A DNA stretch of 64,000 nucleotides from CAMTUW01 sp947085035 (GCA_947085035.1 CAMTUW010000017.1:1-64000), one strand, 5' to 3'; positions 17,354-25,444 are shown, counted from the first letter of the stretch. The notes: generated by a model not told the origin, from the letters alone. Made by a program: numbers and translations.

Positions 17354-17888
17354 TATCGAATCGAAGATCGCCCCCGAGACCGTGACTGAGACTGAGCTTC
17401 GCTTGAAGAACACGCTTGGCAAGAGATTGGTGGCGTGGACCCGATACTTCGTCGTCGTCCCGGTCCTCGGACTGTTTGTGGCCGCAGTTGTACTGACAGG
17501 CAAGGCAACGTTGGACCTGGTGTCTACGGTTACGGGAATTTTTCAGGATGCCGTCTCCACGAAGGACGCCCTCGTGAACTTCGTCGAGCTGGCCGACGTC
17601 TACCTGCTCGCTGTGGTGCTCTACATCATCGCCCTGGGGCTCTACGAGCTCTTCGTTGATGATGATCTCCCGCTGCCGTCGTGGCTTGAGTTCCACCACC
17701 TCGATGACCTCGAGAAGAAGCTCCTCCAAGTGGTCGTGGTTGTACTGGCGGTCTACTTCCTGGGACAGGTGCTCAAGGCCCGTTCCGATGATTTCGTACA
17801 GGTGGCGTATCTTGGTGTGGGAATCGGTGCGGTGTTCGCATCGATCGGGGTCTTCCTGTGGGCGATGTCCAAGCTCAAGAAATCGTGA
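17343..17888 (+). CDS. YqhA/UPF0114-family membrane protein
   Basis: This 181-residue protein has four hydrophobic segments (about 35-60, 80-105, 125-145, 155-175). The arrangement, with LYELFVDD and a following HHLDDLEKKLLQVVVVVLAVYFLG, resembles UPF0114 (YqhA), a family without an established biochemical role. It overlaps ubiX by 11 bases, so it is probably cotranscribed and coupled, but a link to quinone synthesis is not shown. Tandem ATGs at 17343 and 17346 are both possible. Confidence 0.7.
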   Translation: MMADIESKIAPETVTETELRLKNTLGKRLVAWTRYFVVVPVLGLFVAAVVLTGKATLDLVSTVTGIFQDAVSTKDALVNFVELADVYLLAVVLYIIALGLYELFVDDDLPLPSWLEFHHLDDLEKKLLQVVVVVLAVYFLGQVLKARSDDFVQVAYLGVGIGAVFASIGVFLWAMSKLKKS

Positions 17889-17991
17889 CTCACTCCGATT
17901 CTTTGAGCCTTGCCTCGGGAATGTAGAGCGGTAGTTCCGGTCGCCGTCTTAACGGTGGCCGTGTCCGGCCGGACGCACAGAGGGAGGCACC

Positions 17992-18426
17992 ATGACCGAC
18001 GAGAACAACAATCCGATGCCCGAGACGCCCGTAGCCCCTGAGGCCGTACCCGTGCCACCTGCACCACCGGTTGCGCCACCTGCGCCTCCGGCGGCGCCGA
18101 CGCCCGGATACGCACCGCCTCCACCTGCACCCGGCTATGTGCCTCCCCAGGTGCCGAGCTATGCGCCACAGGCCGCCCTCGCAGGCGACAAGAACAAGAT
18201 CGTAGCGGGGATCCTCGCGATTCTTCTTGGCGCCCTCGGTATCCACAAGTTCTACCTCGGTTACACCAAAGAGGGGATCATCCTTCTCGCCGTTTCTCTG
18301 ATCTCGTTCGGTATGTTGGCGTGGGCAACGTCGATAGTGGGGCTTATCGAGGGCATCATGTACCTCACGAAGACCGATGAGGACTTCTACGCGATGTACG
18401 TCGCAGGTCGGAAGAGCTGGTTCTAG
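17992..18426 (+). CDS. TM2-domain membrane protein with Pro/Ala-rich N terminus
   Basis: The 144-residue protein has a low-complexity Pro/Ala/Val N-terminal 60 residues and a C-terminal TM2 domain (KNKIVAGILAILLGALGIHKFYLGY, then LISFGMLAWATSIVGLIEGI), two TM helices joined by a short turn containing the G-x-H-x-F-Y motif. TM2 proteins are widespread and of unclear function in bacteria. GAGGGAGG before the ATG is a strong ribosome site. It appears to be a single-gene unit ending in the hairpin at 18435-18463. Confidence 0.82.
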   Translation: MTDENNNPMPETPVAPEAVPVPPAPPVAPPAPPAAPTPGYAPPPPAPGYVPPQVPSYAPQAALAGDKNKIVAGILAILLGALGIHKFYLGYTKEGIILLAVSLISFGMLAWATSIVGLIEGIMYLTKTDEDFYAMYVAGRKSWF

Positions 18427-18434
18427 GGGCACAA

Positions 18435-18463
18435 CAGGGACCCGGGGCACTCCCGGGTCCCTG
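18435..18463 (+). terminator. Hairpin terminator after the TM2 gene
   Basis: CAGGGACCCGGG and CCCGGGTCCCTG form a perfect 12-bp stem with a five-base loop. The following bases (TGCTTGAC) are only weakly T-rich, so termination strength is uncertain. Confidence 0.6.
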
Positions 18464-18562
18464 TGCTTGACGGGACTGAACTTCAGGTTCAGACTGAGGG
18501 TTGTAGGGTCAATTGAATACAGCACATCGTCGTAGCAGTAGTCGCAGCACAAAGGAGCAGTC

Positions 18563-18715
18563 ATGACCCTGTCCCAGGCGCGCAAGCGCTTCCCGAACGT
18601 ACCCCCAGAGATCGTCAAATGGGCCGTCGAGAACATCCGCGACCCGCGTGATCTCGAGCGGGGTCTCAACCGCCTCGAGCAGGCCAAGCAGATTCAGCTC
18701 AAGTACTCCGTCTGA
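18563..18715 (+). CDS. Small 50-residue protein of unknown function
   Basis: An ATG preceded by AAAGGAG opens a 51-codon frame (MTLSQARKRFPNVP...) encoding a charged, predicted helical protein without TM segment or cysteines. Codon use is like the neighbours and the ribosome site is strong, which supports it being real. Its last 22 bases overlap the end of the convergent glycosyltransferase gene. An inverted repeat (CTGAAC, five bases, GTTCAG at 18476-18492) lies 70 bases upstream and may be a regulatory site. I do not recognise the family. Confidence 0.6.
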   Translation: MTLSQARKRFPNVPPEIVKWAVENIRDPRDLERGLNRLEQAKQIQLKYSV

Positions 18716-19911
18716 TCGCTTGCCTTGTTGCGACGACGCGGCAAGGCGAGACGGGGCAACACGCGCCGCGGGCTATACGTCTCGATGGCGCGGGAGTAGT
18801 GCTGCTCAAGCAGCGCGGCTTGGTGCTCGATCGAGAAGTTGCGCGAGCGCGTGAGCGCCGCTTCGGCGAGGGACGCTCGGCGACCATCATCTGCAAGAAG
18901 TCGGTCGAAGGCGGCGGCGAGGTCCTCGGGTCGTCCGGGTACGACGACGCCCGTGCGGTCGTCGAGTACGAAGTCCTCGACGGCGCGGTCCTCGACCGCG
19001 ATCACCGGCAGACCGGCGGCCATCGCTTCGCCGATGACGAGTCCTTGCGTCTCGCTTGTTGACGCGAAAGCGAATGCATCCGCGAGGCGGTACGCCGCAA
19101 CAACGTCGTCAGGCTTGAGATAGCCCACGAAACTCACGCGGTTCTCGAGGTCAAGCTGTTTGGCCAAAGACTCAAGCTCAGCTCGTTGCGGCCCGTCACC
19201 GGCGATGACGAGACGGGAATCGACTCGCCGCGTGTGCCACAGAGCCCTCAGCAACAACTCGACGTTCTTCTCGCGGCCGAGTCTGCCCATGTAGAGCAAC
19301 GTCTTCTCACCGGGAAGAATGCCGGCTTTCGAGCGGAGCGCTTCGACGCGGACCGGGTCGGCGCTCCTGAAGCGCTCGACGTCGACGCCGGTCGCGATGA
19401 CGTCGATCGGCACGGTCACACCCCACTCGCGAAGATGTCGCTCAATCTTGGTTGAGGGGGCGACGATCGACGAGCATGCCTCGCAGAAGTCACGCGAGAG
19501 TCGTTCCGCAAGCCTGCGAGTCAGCCTGGTCTCCCACACGTAGTGAACGTACTCGGGATAGAGCGTGTGGTACGTGTGGACGTAGGGGAGTCGCTTTCGT
19601 CGCGCGTAGGTCAGTCCGTAGAAACCGATGCTGAATGGGTCGTGTGAGTGGAGGACGTCGAGGTTCGCCGCGTCGAGTACGCGCAAGGCTTCGATCGACA
19701 CGGGGGAGGCGAGTCTCATCTCGGGCTGGAACACGAACGGGACTGAAGGGAACCGAAACGTACGGTTACTGTCGTCTGTATGCTCCGGCGTCGGGGCGAA
19801 GACGTAGACCTCGTGGCCACGTTTCTCAAGAGCGGCCTTGAATAGCAGAATCGATGTGACGACCCCATTGATCTGAGGCGTGTAGGTGTCAGTGAAGAAA
19901 CCAATCCGCAT
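18694..19911 (-). CDS. GT4-family glycosyltransferase (diacylglycerol glucosyltransferase/PimB-like)
   Basis: The 405-residue protein is a GT-B enzyme of family 4. The N terminus MRIGFFTDTYTPQINGVVTS is typical of bacterial lipid glycosyltransferases (diacylglycerol alpha-glucosyltransferase, PimB/PimC-like). Other motifs are HSHDPFSIG, YHTLYPEYVHY (acceptor domain), YMGRLGREKNVELLL and the E-x7-E donor motif region in SETQGLVIGEAMAAGLPVIA. It likely adds a hexose from a nucleotide sugar to a membrane lipid. The ATG at 19911 has GGAGACC upstream; the longer frame reads through the tRNA genes and is rejected. Its 3' end overlaps the small convergent ORF by 22 bases. Confidence 0.85.
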   Translation of the reverse strand: MRIGFFTDTYTPQINGVVTSILLFKAALEKRGHEVYVFAPTPEHTDDSNRTFRFPSVPFVFQPEMRLASPVSIEALRVLDAANLDVLHSHDPFSIGFYGLTYARRKRLPYVHTYHTLYPEYVHYVWETRLTRRLAERLSRDFCEACSSIVAPSTKIERHLREWGVTVPIDVIATGVDVERFRSADPVRVEALRSKAGILPGEKTLLYMGRLGREKNVELLLRALWHTRRVDSRLVIAGDGPQRAELESLAKQLDLENRVSFVGYLKPDDVVAAYRLADAFAFASTSETQGLVIGEAMAAGLPVIAVEDRAVEDFVLDDRTGVVVPGRPEDLAAAFDRLLADDGRRASLAEAALTRSRNFSIEHQAALLEQHYSRAIETYSPRRVLPRLALPRRRNKASDQTEYLS

Positions 19912-19997
19912 GCGTAGTGGTCTCCGTACGTCGAGGTGGGGGACGTATCGCCGCATGTGAGTGTAGCAAACGGGCGCCGGGCGTCCCGGATACGGCA

Positions 19998-20026
19998 ACG
20001 GTCGACCGAGTGACTCGGTCGACCGT
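19998..20026. terminator. Perfect 13-bp hairpin between glycosyltransferase gene and tRNA-Cys
   Basis: ACGGTCGACCGAG, a TGA loop, then CTCGGTCGACCGT form an uninterrupted 13-bp stem. It lies 10 bases beyond the 3' end of the minus-strand tRNA-Cys, where a tRNA operon terminator is expected, but neither side carries a T tract. Confidence 0.45.
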
Positions 20027-20036
20027 AGGCGTGCGT

Positions 20037-20110
20037 TGGAGGCGACGCCCGGATTCGAACCGGGGATAAAGGCTTTGCAGGCCTCTGCCTTACCACTTGG
20101 CCACGTCGCC
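20037..20110 (-). tRNA. tRNA-Cys (anticodon GCA)
   Basis: On the minus strand the acceptor arms are GGCGACG and CGTCGCC, followed by T and an encoded CCA. The anticodon loop reads CTGCAAA and the T arm has GGTTCGAATCC. The D loop is short (AAGTGGT). It is the second gene of a Gly-Cys tRNA pair. Confidence 0.97.
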
Positions 20111-20203
20111 GTATGGGCGGCACGCATGTGCCGTGTCAAGCATCGAAGGCCGACCCGTGGGGCCGTGTTTGAGCCACCTGGGCCGACCTTCGGTGAGCGT
20201 CGA

Positions 20204-20279
20204 TGGAGCGGACGACCGGATTCGAACCGGCGACCCCAACCTTGGCAAGGTTGTGCTCTACCAACTGAGCCACGTCCGC
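20204..20279 (-). tRNA. tRNA-Gly (anticodon GCC)
   Basis: The minus-strand cloverleaf has acceptor arms GCGGACG and CGTCCGC, anticodon GCC within CTTGCCAAG, T arm GGTTCGAATCC and an encoded CCA. A promoter lies directly upstream at 20291-20319. Confidence 0.97.
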
Positions 20280-20290
20280 GCGCAGGGGCT

Positions 20291-20319
20291 AGTCTAGCGA
20301 TAGACTCGGGGGCGTGCAA
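20291..20319 (-). promoter_or_regulatory. Promoter of the tRNA-Gly/tRNA-Cys pair
   Basis: Read on the minus strand, TTGCAC (20319-20314) and TAGACT (20296-20291) are 17 bases apart, with the tRNA-Gly 5' end 12 bases after the -10. Confidence 0.5.
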
Positions 20320-20429
20320 TAGTCATTTCCGCCGATTACCCCCGCTCGCCGGATTAGGGTCTATGCAGCACTACGGGCTTTGGTAAACTATCGTTCGCTG
20401 TTCTCCCGAGGACGGCGGTTGACACAGAT

Positions 20430-20504
20430 GGGCGATTAGCTCAGGGTGAGAGCACTTCCTTGACACGGAAGGGGTCAGAGGTTCAAATCCTCTATCGCCC
20501 ACCA
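20430..20504 (+). tRNA. tRNA-Val (anticodon GAC)
   Basis: Acceptor arms GGGCGAT and ATCGCCC, D arm with AGCTCAGGGTGAGAGC, anticodon stem CTTCC/GGAAG with loop TTGACAC (anticodon GAC), T arm GAGGTTCAAATCC, discriminator A and encoded CCA. A terminator follows at 20516. Confidence 0.97.
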
Positions 20505-20515
20505 TTGGTACTGAT

Positions 20516-20558
20516 GACCCGCTACCTGCGGAAACCAAGGTAGCGGGTCTTTCTGTTT
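20516..20558 (+). terminator. Rho-independent terminator of tRNA-Val
   Basis: GACCCGCTACC and GGTAGCGGGTC form an 11-bp stem with a 12-base loop, followed by TTTCTGTTT. Confidence 0.85.
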
Positions 20559-20646
20559 CCTGTCGCAAGACGTCGCCGGAGCGAGCGTTTGATATCATCA
20601 CCCCAGAGAGTGATCGCCACTTAGACCCCATGCAAGGGAGCCCCAC

Positions 20647-20952
20647 ATGTCACGTTTCTCACAGATGGCAACGGTAGTGACAGCCTTCGCCATGGCGCTG
20701 GCGCTCGCGGGGTGCTCCGGCGCGTCTCAGCCGTCGGTCACTCCACCGCCTGCCACGTCCACGCAACCGACTGATCCTGACCGTGAGCTGGTCGATCGAA
20801 AGTGTTCGATGTGCCACAGCACCGATCAAGTGTACTCCGCCACCTATGACGTCACGGGTTGGACGACGGTCCTTGACCGGATGCAGAAGAACGGCCTTGT
20901 GATCTCGAGCGACGAGCGCGCCCGTGTCATCGAGTATCTGGCTGGGAGGTAG
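20647..20952 (+). CDS. Monoheme c-type cytochrome lipoprotein
   Basis: The 101-residue protein has a signal peptide with lipobox LAGC (Cys at residue 23), a Pro/Thr linker and one haem c motif, CSMCH (about residues 53-57). The segment after it (GWTTVLDRMQKNG, SSDERARVIEYLAG) is the helix set of small monoheme cytochromes found with sulfite or amine dehydrogenases. It would be anchored on the outer face of the membrane and act as an electron carrier. No cytochrome c maturation genes other than the CcdA-like transporter (5382) are in the window. AAGGGAG precedes the ATG. The 3' end overlaps the convergent lipid kinase gene by 26 bases. Confidence 0.85.
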   Translation: MSRFSQMATVVTAFAMALALAGCSGASQPSVTPPPATSTQPTDPDRELVDRKCSMCHSTDQVYSATYDVTGWTTVLDRMQKNGLVISSDERARVIEYLAGR

Positions 20953-21901
20953 GCTCGGTTCTGTACTGCGAGTCTTCGGGCACGAGCAGGGTCGTTGCGC
21001 CCGGCAGTACCCGAGCGGCGAACGGGGTGAGCACGTCGAGCACATCTCCGTCAGACTGCATCCGTAGCTGCGGGTAGGCGCTGACTTGGACTTCAGACGC
21101 GCTGTAGACGTCGACGCTCGGTGCAGGTTCCGGGGTCTCCAGCATCTTGTCGAGGACCGCCGCGAATACGACAGGTATGAGGCCGGCGACACTTCGCGTC
21201 CTCAAGACGATCACCTCGAACCGACCGTCTTGCGGATCCCATCCGCGTGTCACATCCAAATCGAATTGAATTCGCCCGAAGTTGACCAACAACACCGCGA
21301 TGCCGTCGGTGTGCACATGTTCGCCGTCCAAGACGAGCTCGAACTCCGAGACGGTTGGCGCGGGACTCGTCACGGCCGCGAGCAGATAGGCTGCGGCTCC
21401 GAACGCGGACTTCAGCGGCTTCGCGTTCTCCATGATCGCGGCGTCGAAGCCGGCACCGGCCATGAGTGCGAAGCCTGTCCTGCTCGATTCGCTCGACGTC
21501 GACGGATGTTCAAGCTCTCCGAGGTCGAAACGGGCCGCGTGCCCAGCGAGGACGATGCTCGCCAGACTGGGGGCATCGAGGGGCAACCCGAGGTTCATCG
21601 AGATCAAGTTCGCGGTGCCCGCAGGATATGCGAGGATCGGCACACCGGTGTCGCGGGTCGCGTAACTGATCGCCGAGATGGTGCCGTCACCGCCCGCGGC
21701 GACGATCCGGTCGAACTCGCTCGCGTCGCACACGAGACTCTCAAGCACATGCGGTTGTGTCGCGAATCGCATCGTCACCTCGGCGCCATCCAAGCCCAGC
21801 GCTTGAGCGAACTCATAGAGCCCGGAGTCAAGCCCGCCGGAACGGGTGTTGATCACGATGAGCACTCTCACCTGCGCCTCCATCATGTCGCTAGTGGTCA
21901 T
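20927..21901 (-). CDS. Diacylglycerol/lipid kinase family protein (DagK/YegS type)
   Basis: This 324-residue protein has the DAGK catalytic domain: VLIVINTRSGG at the N terminus, the glycine loop VAAGGDGTISAI (about residues 70-82) and YPAGTANLI, then a C-terminal beta domain. It likely phosphorylates a lipid such as diacylglycerol at the membrane face. It is one of two such proteins in the window (the other is encoded at 56950-57858); the two are only distantly similar. AAGGAGA precedes the ATG at 21901. Confidence 0.85.
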   Translation of the reverse strand: MTTSDMMEAQVRVLIVINTRSGGLDSGLYEFAQALGLDGAEVTMRFATQPHVLESLVCDASEFDRIVAAGGDGTISAISYATRDTGVPILAYPAGTANLISMNLGLPLDAPSLASIVLAGHAARFDLGELEHPSTSSESSRTGFALMAGAGFDAAIMENAKPLKSAFGAAAYLLAAVTSPAPTVSEFELVLDGEHVHTDGIAVLLVNFGRIQFDLDVTRGWDPQDGRFEVIVLRTRSVAGLIPVVFAAVLDKMLETPEPAPSVDVYSASEVQVSAYPQLRMQSDGDVLDVLTPFAARVLPGATTLLVPEDSQYRTEPTSQPDTR

Positions 21902-21976
21902 GGTCTCCTTGGTGGGCTACCCTCACATAGTAGGCGAGAATGAAGTAGAGGTGACCGACGAACCCTGAGAGGGGCC

Positions 21977-23122
21977 GTGTTGTTCGTAGCTGACGCTCGA
22001 GGACTCCGTGAAGTGGTCACGCGACTCAGAGCCGCACCCGCGGTCGGAATCGACACCGAGTTCATTCGGGAGCGCACGTATTTCGCACGCCTGTGCCTCA
22101 TCCAGGTGGCCACCGACGACATCTGCGCGATCATCGATCCGCTCGCGATCGATGACCTCTCTTCCTTCTGTGAGTTGCTGACTGATCCCGCCGTGACGAA
22201 GGTGCTTCACGCGGGGAGCCAGGATCTCGAGATATTCTTTCGGATGTGCGGCAAGGTCACCTCGCCGCTGTTCGACACGCAGACGGCTGCCACGCTCGCC
22301 GGATTTCCCCAGCAGGTGGGGTATGGGGCGCTGGTTCAAGAGATGCTGGGAGTACAACTCGACAAGGGTGACTCCTACACCGATTGGGCCAGGCGACCGC
22401 TGTCGGAGACGCAGGTGGCCTACGCGCTCAACGATGTTCGATACCTGCCAGAGATGTATCGCCGCCTCAGGGACGGACTCGAGGAGAACGGACGCGTAGC
22501 CTGGCTCGCTGCTGACTTCGCGAAGATGGCGGACCCGGCTGTCTATACCGTGAGCCCGCACGAGCAGTGGCGTCGAGTCAAACGCGTCTCTTCGCTCAAC
22601 CGGCGCCAGTTGGCTGTTGCGAGAGAGGTCGCGGCTTGGCGTGAACTTGAGGCGATTCGATGTGACTCGCCGAAACGCTGGATCCTGGGTGACGAGAGCG
22701 TCATCGAGGTCGCACGTCGCGCCCCGCGCACCTACGACGAGCTGGTCGACATCCGCGGGGTGCCCCACAAGCTGGGTCGGGCCTCTGCGCGCGGTTTGAT
22801 CGAGGCTGTTGAACGAGGCTTGGCCACACCCGAAGATGATCTGCCCACGCTCAACAAGCGACGCAGACCTGCTGGTGACACTGATGGGGCGGTCGATCTC
22901 ATGGTGGCGCTGGTGCGCAAACGTGCCCGCGACAACGGTGTCGCTATGCCGCTCCTTGCCGCGCGAGATGATCTCGAGCGCCTGGCGGCGGGTGAGCGCG
23001 AAGGGCACTCGCTACTCGAGGGGTGGCGAGCCGCGATGGTGGGAAACGAGCTGTGCGAGCTGCTCGATGGTGCGCTCACGCTTCGACTCAAAAGTGGAGA
23101 ACTCGTGGTAGAGGGCGACTAG
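21977..23122 (+). CDS. rnd: Ribonuclease D
   Basis: A 3'-5' exoribonuclease of the DEDD family involved in tRNA and small RNA 3' processing. Exo motifs are visible: VGIDTEFIRE (Exo I), VLHAGSQDLEIF (Exo II) and the Exo III Tyr/Asp in VAYALNDVRYL (DEDDy type). An HRDC domain follows (about 215-290, including DELVDIRGVPHKLGRASARGL) and a second HRDC-like region completes the 381 residues. GTG 21977 has GAGAGGGG upstream. A position next to tRNA genes is fitting but probably coincidental. Confidence 0.93.
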   Translation: MLFVADARGLREVVTRLRAAPAVGIDTEFIRERTYFARLCLIQVATDDICAIIDPLAIDDLSSFCELLTDPAVTKVLHAGSQDLEIFFRMCGKVTSPLFDTQTAATLAGFPQQVGYGALVQEMLGVQLDKGDSYTDWARRPLSETQVAYALNDVRYLPEMYRRLRDGLEENGRVAWLAADFAKMADPAVYTVSPHEQWRRVKRVSSLNRRQLAVAREVAAWRELEAIRCDSPKRWILGDESVIEVARRAPRTYDELVDIRGVPHKLGRASARGLIEAVERGLATPEDDLPTLNKRRRPAGDTDGAVDLMVALVRKRARDNGVAMPLLAARDDLERLAAGEREGHSLLEGWRAAMVGNELCELLDGALTLRLKSGELVVEGD

Positions 23123-23131
23123 GGGGTAGAG

Positions 23132-23147
23132 CGGCACGGCACTCGCT
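23132..23147 (+). promoter_or_regulatory. Candidate sigma-54 promoter upstream of the metallopeptidase gene
   Basis: CGGCACGGCACTCGCT keeps GG-N10-GC spacing (GG 23133-23134, GC 23145-23146) and matches 10 of 12 consensus positions. Predicted start near 23158 leaves about 30 bases of leader including the AGGAGG site. In GC-rich DNA such matches arise by chance, so this is weaker than the site at 4919. Confidence 0.3.
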
Positions 23148-23188
23148 GGTTGACAATTTCGGTCTTACCGATAATTCAGGAGGTTCTG

Positions 23189-23869
23189 GTGCCATTTTTC
23201 GAGTCTGGCTATCTGCTGATCATGCTCGTTTCCATCGGCTTGGGGTTGGCTACGCAGGCATACATCAAGGCGACCTTTCGGCGATGGGGTCGTGTTCCGC
23301 TTGACAGCGGGCTGTCCGGTGCCCAAGTGGCGCGCCGTATCCTCGACGGTGATGCATTGCATTCCGTCGAGATCGTTCGCGTACCCGGCACGCTCAGCGA
23401 CCACTACGATCCGCGCTCGAAGCAGGTTGGTCTCTCGGACGCGGTGTTTGCTGAGCCCAGCGTTGCCGCGGCGGGAGTCGCGGCGCACGAGGCAGGGCAT
23501 GCCATCCAAGATGCCCGCGAGTACGTGTGGAGCAATATACGCACGGCGCTCGTGCCGGTCGTGAGCTTCGGATCCTCATCGGCGGGCATCCTCATCATGC
23601 TTGGATTGTTCGTGCAGGTCAGCAGCTTGTTGTGGCTCGGCATCCTTGCGTACGCGGGCGCTGTGCTGTTCCAGCTGGTCACGTTGCCGGTCGAGATCGA
23701 CGCTTCTCGCCGAGCGATGGTCAGACTGGAGCAGAGCGCCGTCATGGGACCTCAGCAGCTGTCGGGTGCGCGCCAGGTGCTCATCGCGGCCGCATTCACC
23801 TATGTCGCAGCAGCCCTGATCTCAGTCTTGAACCTTCTCTACTACGTGGGGCTTGCCCGTCGTAACTGA
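23189..23869 (+). CDS. Membrane zinc metallopeptidase, YugP family
   Basis: This 226-residue protein has an N-terminal TM (residues about 6-25), an HExxH zinc motif in VAAHEAGHAIQDA (about 107-119) and two or three C-terminal TM segments, the layout of the YugP-type neutral zinc metallopeptidases. The lengths and the VEIDASRRAM motif downstream of the TMs agree with that family, whose substrates are unknown. GTG 23189 is preceded by AGGAGG at seven bases and gives the family N terminus (PFFESGYLLIML); the TTG at 23150 is rejected. Confidence 0.88.
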   Translation: MPFFESGYLLIMLVSIGLGLATQAYIKATFRRWGRVPLDSGLSGAQVARRILDGDALHSVEIVRVPGTLSDHYDPRSKQVGLSDAVFAEPSVAAAGVAAHEAGHAIQDAREYVWSNIRTALVPVVSFGSSSAGILIMLGLFVQVSSLLWLGILAYAGAVLFQLVTLPVEIDASRRAMVRLEQSAVMGPQQLSGARQVLIAAAFTYVAAALISVLNLLYYVGLARRN

Positions 23870-23925
23870 CAGTGTCGATGTCAGGGTCGGCTGATAGAAT
23901 CGCTTCAGTCGCCGGGAGAGGGTCA

Positions 23926-25194
23926 ATGTCTGAGGAGCGCTCGCTCTCCGTGACCGAAGCGATGTCCTTGGCCAAGGGCGCCCTCGAGGGTGTTCGAGTC
24001 AGGGTCGTTGGCGAGGTCTCGGAGTTCAACGACAAAGCGGGCTACAAGGCCGCCTACTTCACTGTCGCCGATGCCGGTGCGGCTATGTCATGCCTCATGT
24101 GGCGCGACGCGTACGACGCCTCAGGCGTGGCGCTTCGTTGCGGAATGCTGGTCGAGCTCTCCGGCAACTTCTCGGCGTACGTCCCGAAGGGTCGCATGCA
24201 GTTCTCCGTGCGACGACTCACTCTTGCCGGTGAAGGAAGACTGCGCATGCAGGTGGCCGAGCTGGCCAGACGGCTCGAAGCTGAAGGGCTCATGCGCGCC
24301 GATCGCAAACGCACCCCGCCTCGCTACCCCGAGACGATCGCGGTCGTGACCTCGCCTCGCGGCAAAGCCGTGCATGACGTGCTGTTGACCTTGCGCCGCC
24401 GCTACCCGCTGGCCCGGGTGCTCGTCGCCGGCGTGCCGGTCGAGGGTGAGTATGCCGAGCACAGAATCGTCGAAGGTCTTCAGGCAGCGGCCGCCGCAGC
24501 ACCGGATGTGATCCTTCTCGTCCGCGGCGGAGGCAGCTACGAGGATCTGATGCCGTTCAACTCCGAGATGGTTGCGCGCGCCATCGCCTCGTGCCCCGTG
24601 CCGGTCGTCAGTGGGATCGGACACGAGCCGGATACTTCGATCGCTGACATGGTGGCTGATGTCCGGGCATCAACGCCCACTGCTGCGGCCGAAACGGTCA
24701 CCCCCTCGCGAGGTGAGCTTGAGCGGATGCTCGTCAAGGAGCGCCGGGCGCTCGGGCACGCCCTTCAGCGGTATCTGGCCGCAGCGGCCCATCGAGTTTC
24801 GAGCATCGCTTCGAGGCCACCCTTCGCAGATCCTCACGCGCTGATAGGCCCTGCCGCTCAAGCGCTCGATCTTGCGGGTATACGGTTGAGACGGGCGATC
24901 CCGCTGCGCCTGGAACGTGACCGTGAGAGAGTCGAGTACTTCGAGGGGCGACTGCGGGTGACAGGGCCACGGCTCGTCGAGAACGCGGCGACGAGAGTCG
25001 CCCATGATGCAGCGAGGCTCCAGGATCTCTCGCCGCTTGCGATTCTCGCGCGTGGGTACGCAGCGGGTTTCGCGTCAGACGGGCGCACCGTGGTGCGAAG
25101 TGTCTCGCAGGTGTCTCGTGGTGACCGTATCGTGATTCGGGTGTCCGATGGTCGCATGGACTGTACGGTGGACGACATCGAGAGGGAGGGCTAG
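23926..25194 (+). CDS. xseA: Exodeoxyribonuclease VII large subunit
   Basis: XseA forms with XseB a nuclease that degrades single-stranded DNA. The 422-residue protein has an N-terminal OB fold (VRVVGEVSEFNDKAGYKAAYFTV), the catalytic region VVTSPRGKAVHDVL, ILLVRGGGSYEDLMPFN, VVSGIGHEPDTSIADMVAD and ASTPTAAAE, then a coiled-coil and a short C-terminal domain with LSPLAILARGYA. GGGAGAGGG precedes ATG 23926; the earlier in-frame ATGs at 23872 and 23878 lack support. xseB follows with no gap. Confidence 0.97.
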   Translation: MSEERSLSVTEAMSLAKGALEGVRVRVVGEVSEFNDKAGYKAAYFTVADAGAAMSCLMWRDAYDASGVALRCGMLVELSGNFSAYVPKGRMQFSVRRLTLAGEGRLRMQVAELARRLEAEGLMRADRKRTPPRYPETIAVVTSPRGKAVHDVLLTLRRRYPLARVLVAGVPVEGEYAEHRIVEGLQAAAAAAPDVILLVRGGGSYEDLMPFNSEMVARAIASCPVPVVSGIGHEPDTSIADMVADVRASTPTAAAETVTPSRGELERMLVKERRALGHALQRYLAAAAHRVSSIASRPPFADPHALIGPAAQALDLAGIRLRRAIPLRLERDRERVEYFEGRLRVTGPRLVENAATRVAHDAARLQDLSPLAILARGYAAGFASDGRTVVRSVSQVSRGDRIVIRVSDGRMDCTVDDIEREG

Positions 25195-25443
25195 ATGCAG
25201 CAGGCAGATCAAGCGGTTGTCGAGGAGTTGGCGTTCGGTGAGGCGATGCGTGAACTCGAAAGCATAATCGCGCAGCTTGAGAGTGGTCAGCTGGAACTCG
25301 AAGACAGTCTTGAGCGCTACGAGCGGGGCGTGTCGCTGCTTCGCACGCTTCAGTCGCGTCTCAGCGATGCGCAGCAGCGAGTGACAACGCTGATGGGAGA
25401 GATCGACGCGGTTGACCTTGAGAGCGGATCCGGGGAGGACTGA
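25195..25443 (+). CDS. xseB: Exodeoxyribonuclease VII small subunit
   Basis: The 82-residue helical protein has LAFGEAMRELESIIAQLESGQLELEDSLERYERGV, the full XseB signature, followed by a coiled helix and an acidic tail. It begins immediately after the xseA stop and is followed after one base by the HIT gene, so the three are one operon. Confidence 0.95.
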   Translation: MQQADQAVVEELAFGEAMRELESIIAQLESGQLELEDSLERYERGVSLLRTLQSRLSDAQQRVTTLMGEIDAVDLESGSGED

Positions 25444-25444
25444 A

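Noticed and set aside
23150..23177. TTGACA-N16-TAATTC as the metallopeptidase promoter
   Set aside because: Transcription would start at or after the AGGAGG ribosome site, leaving no usable leader.
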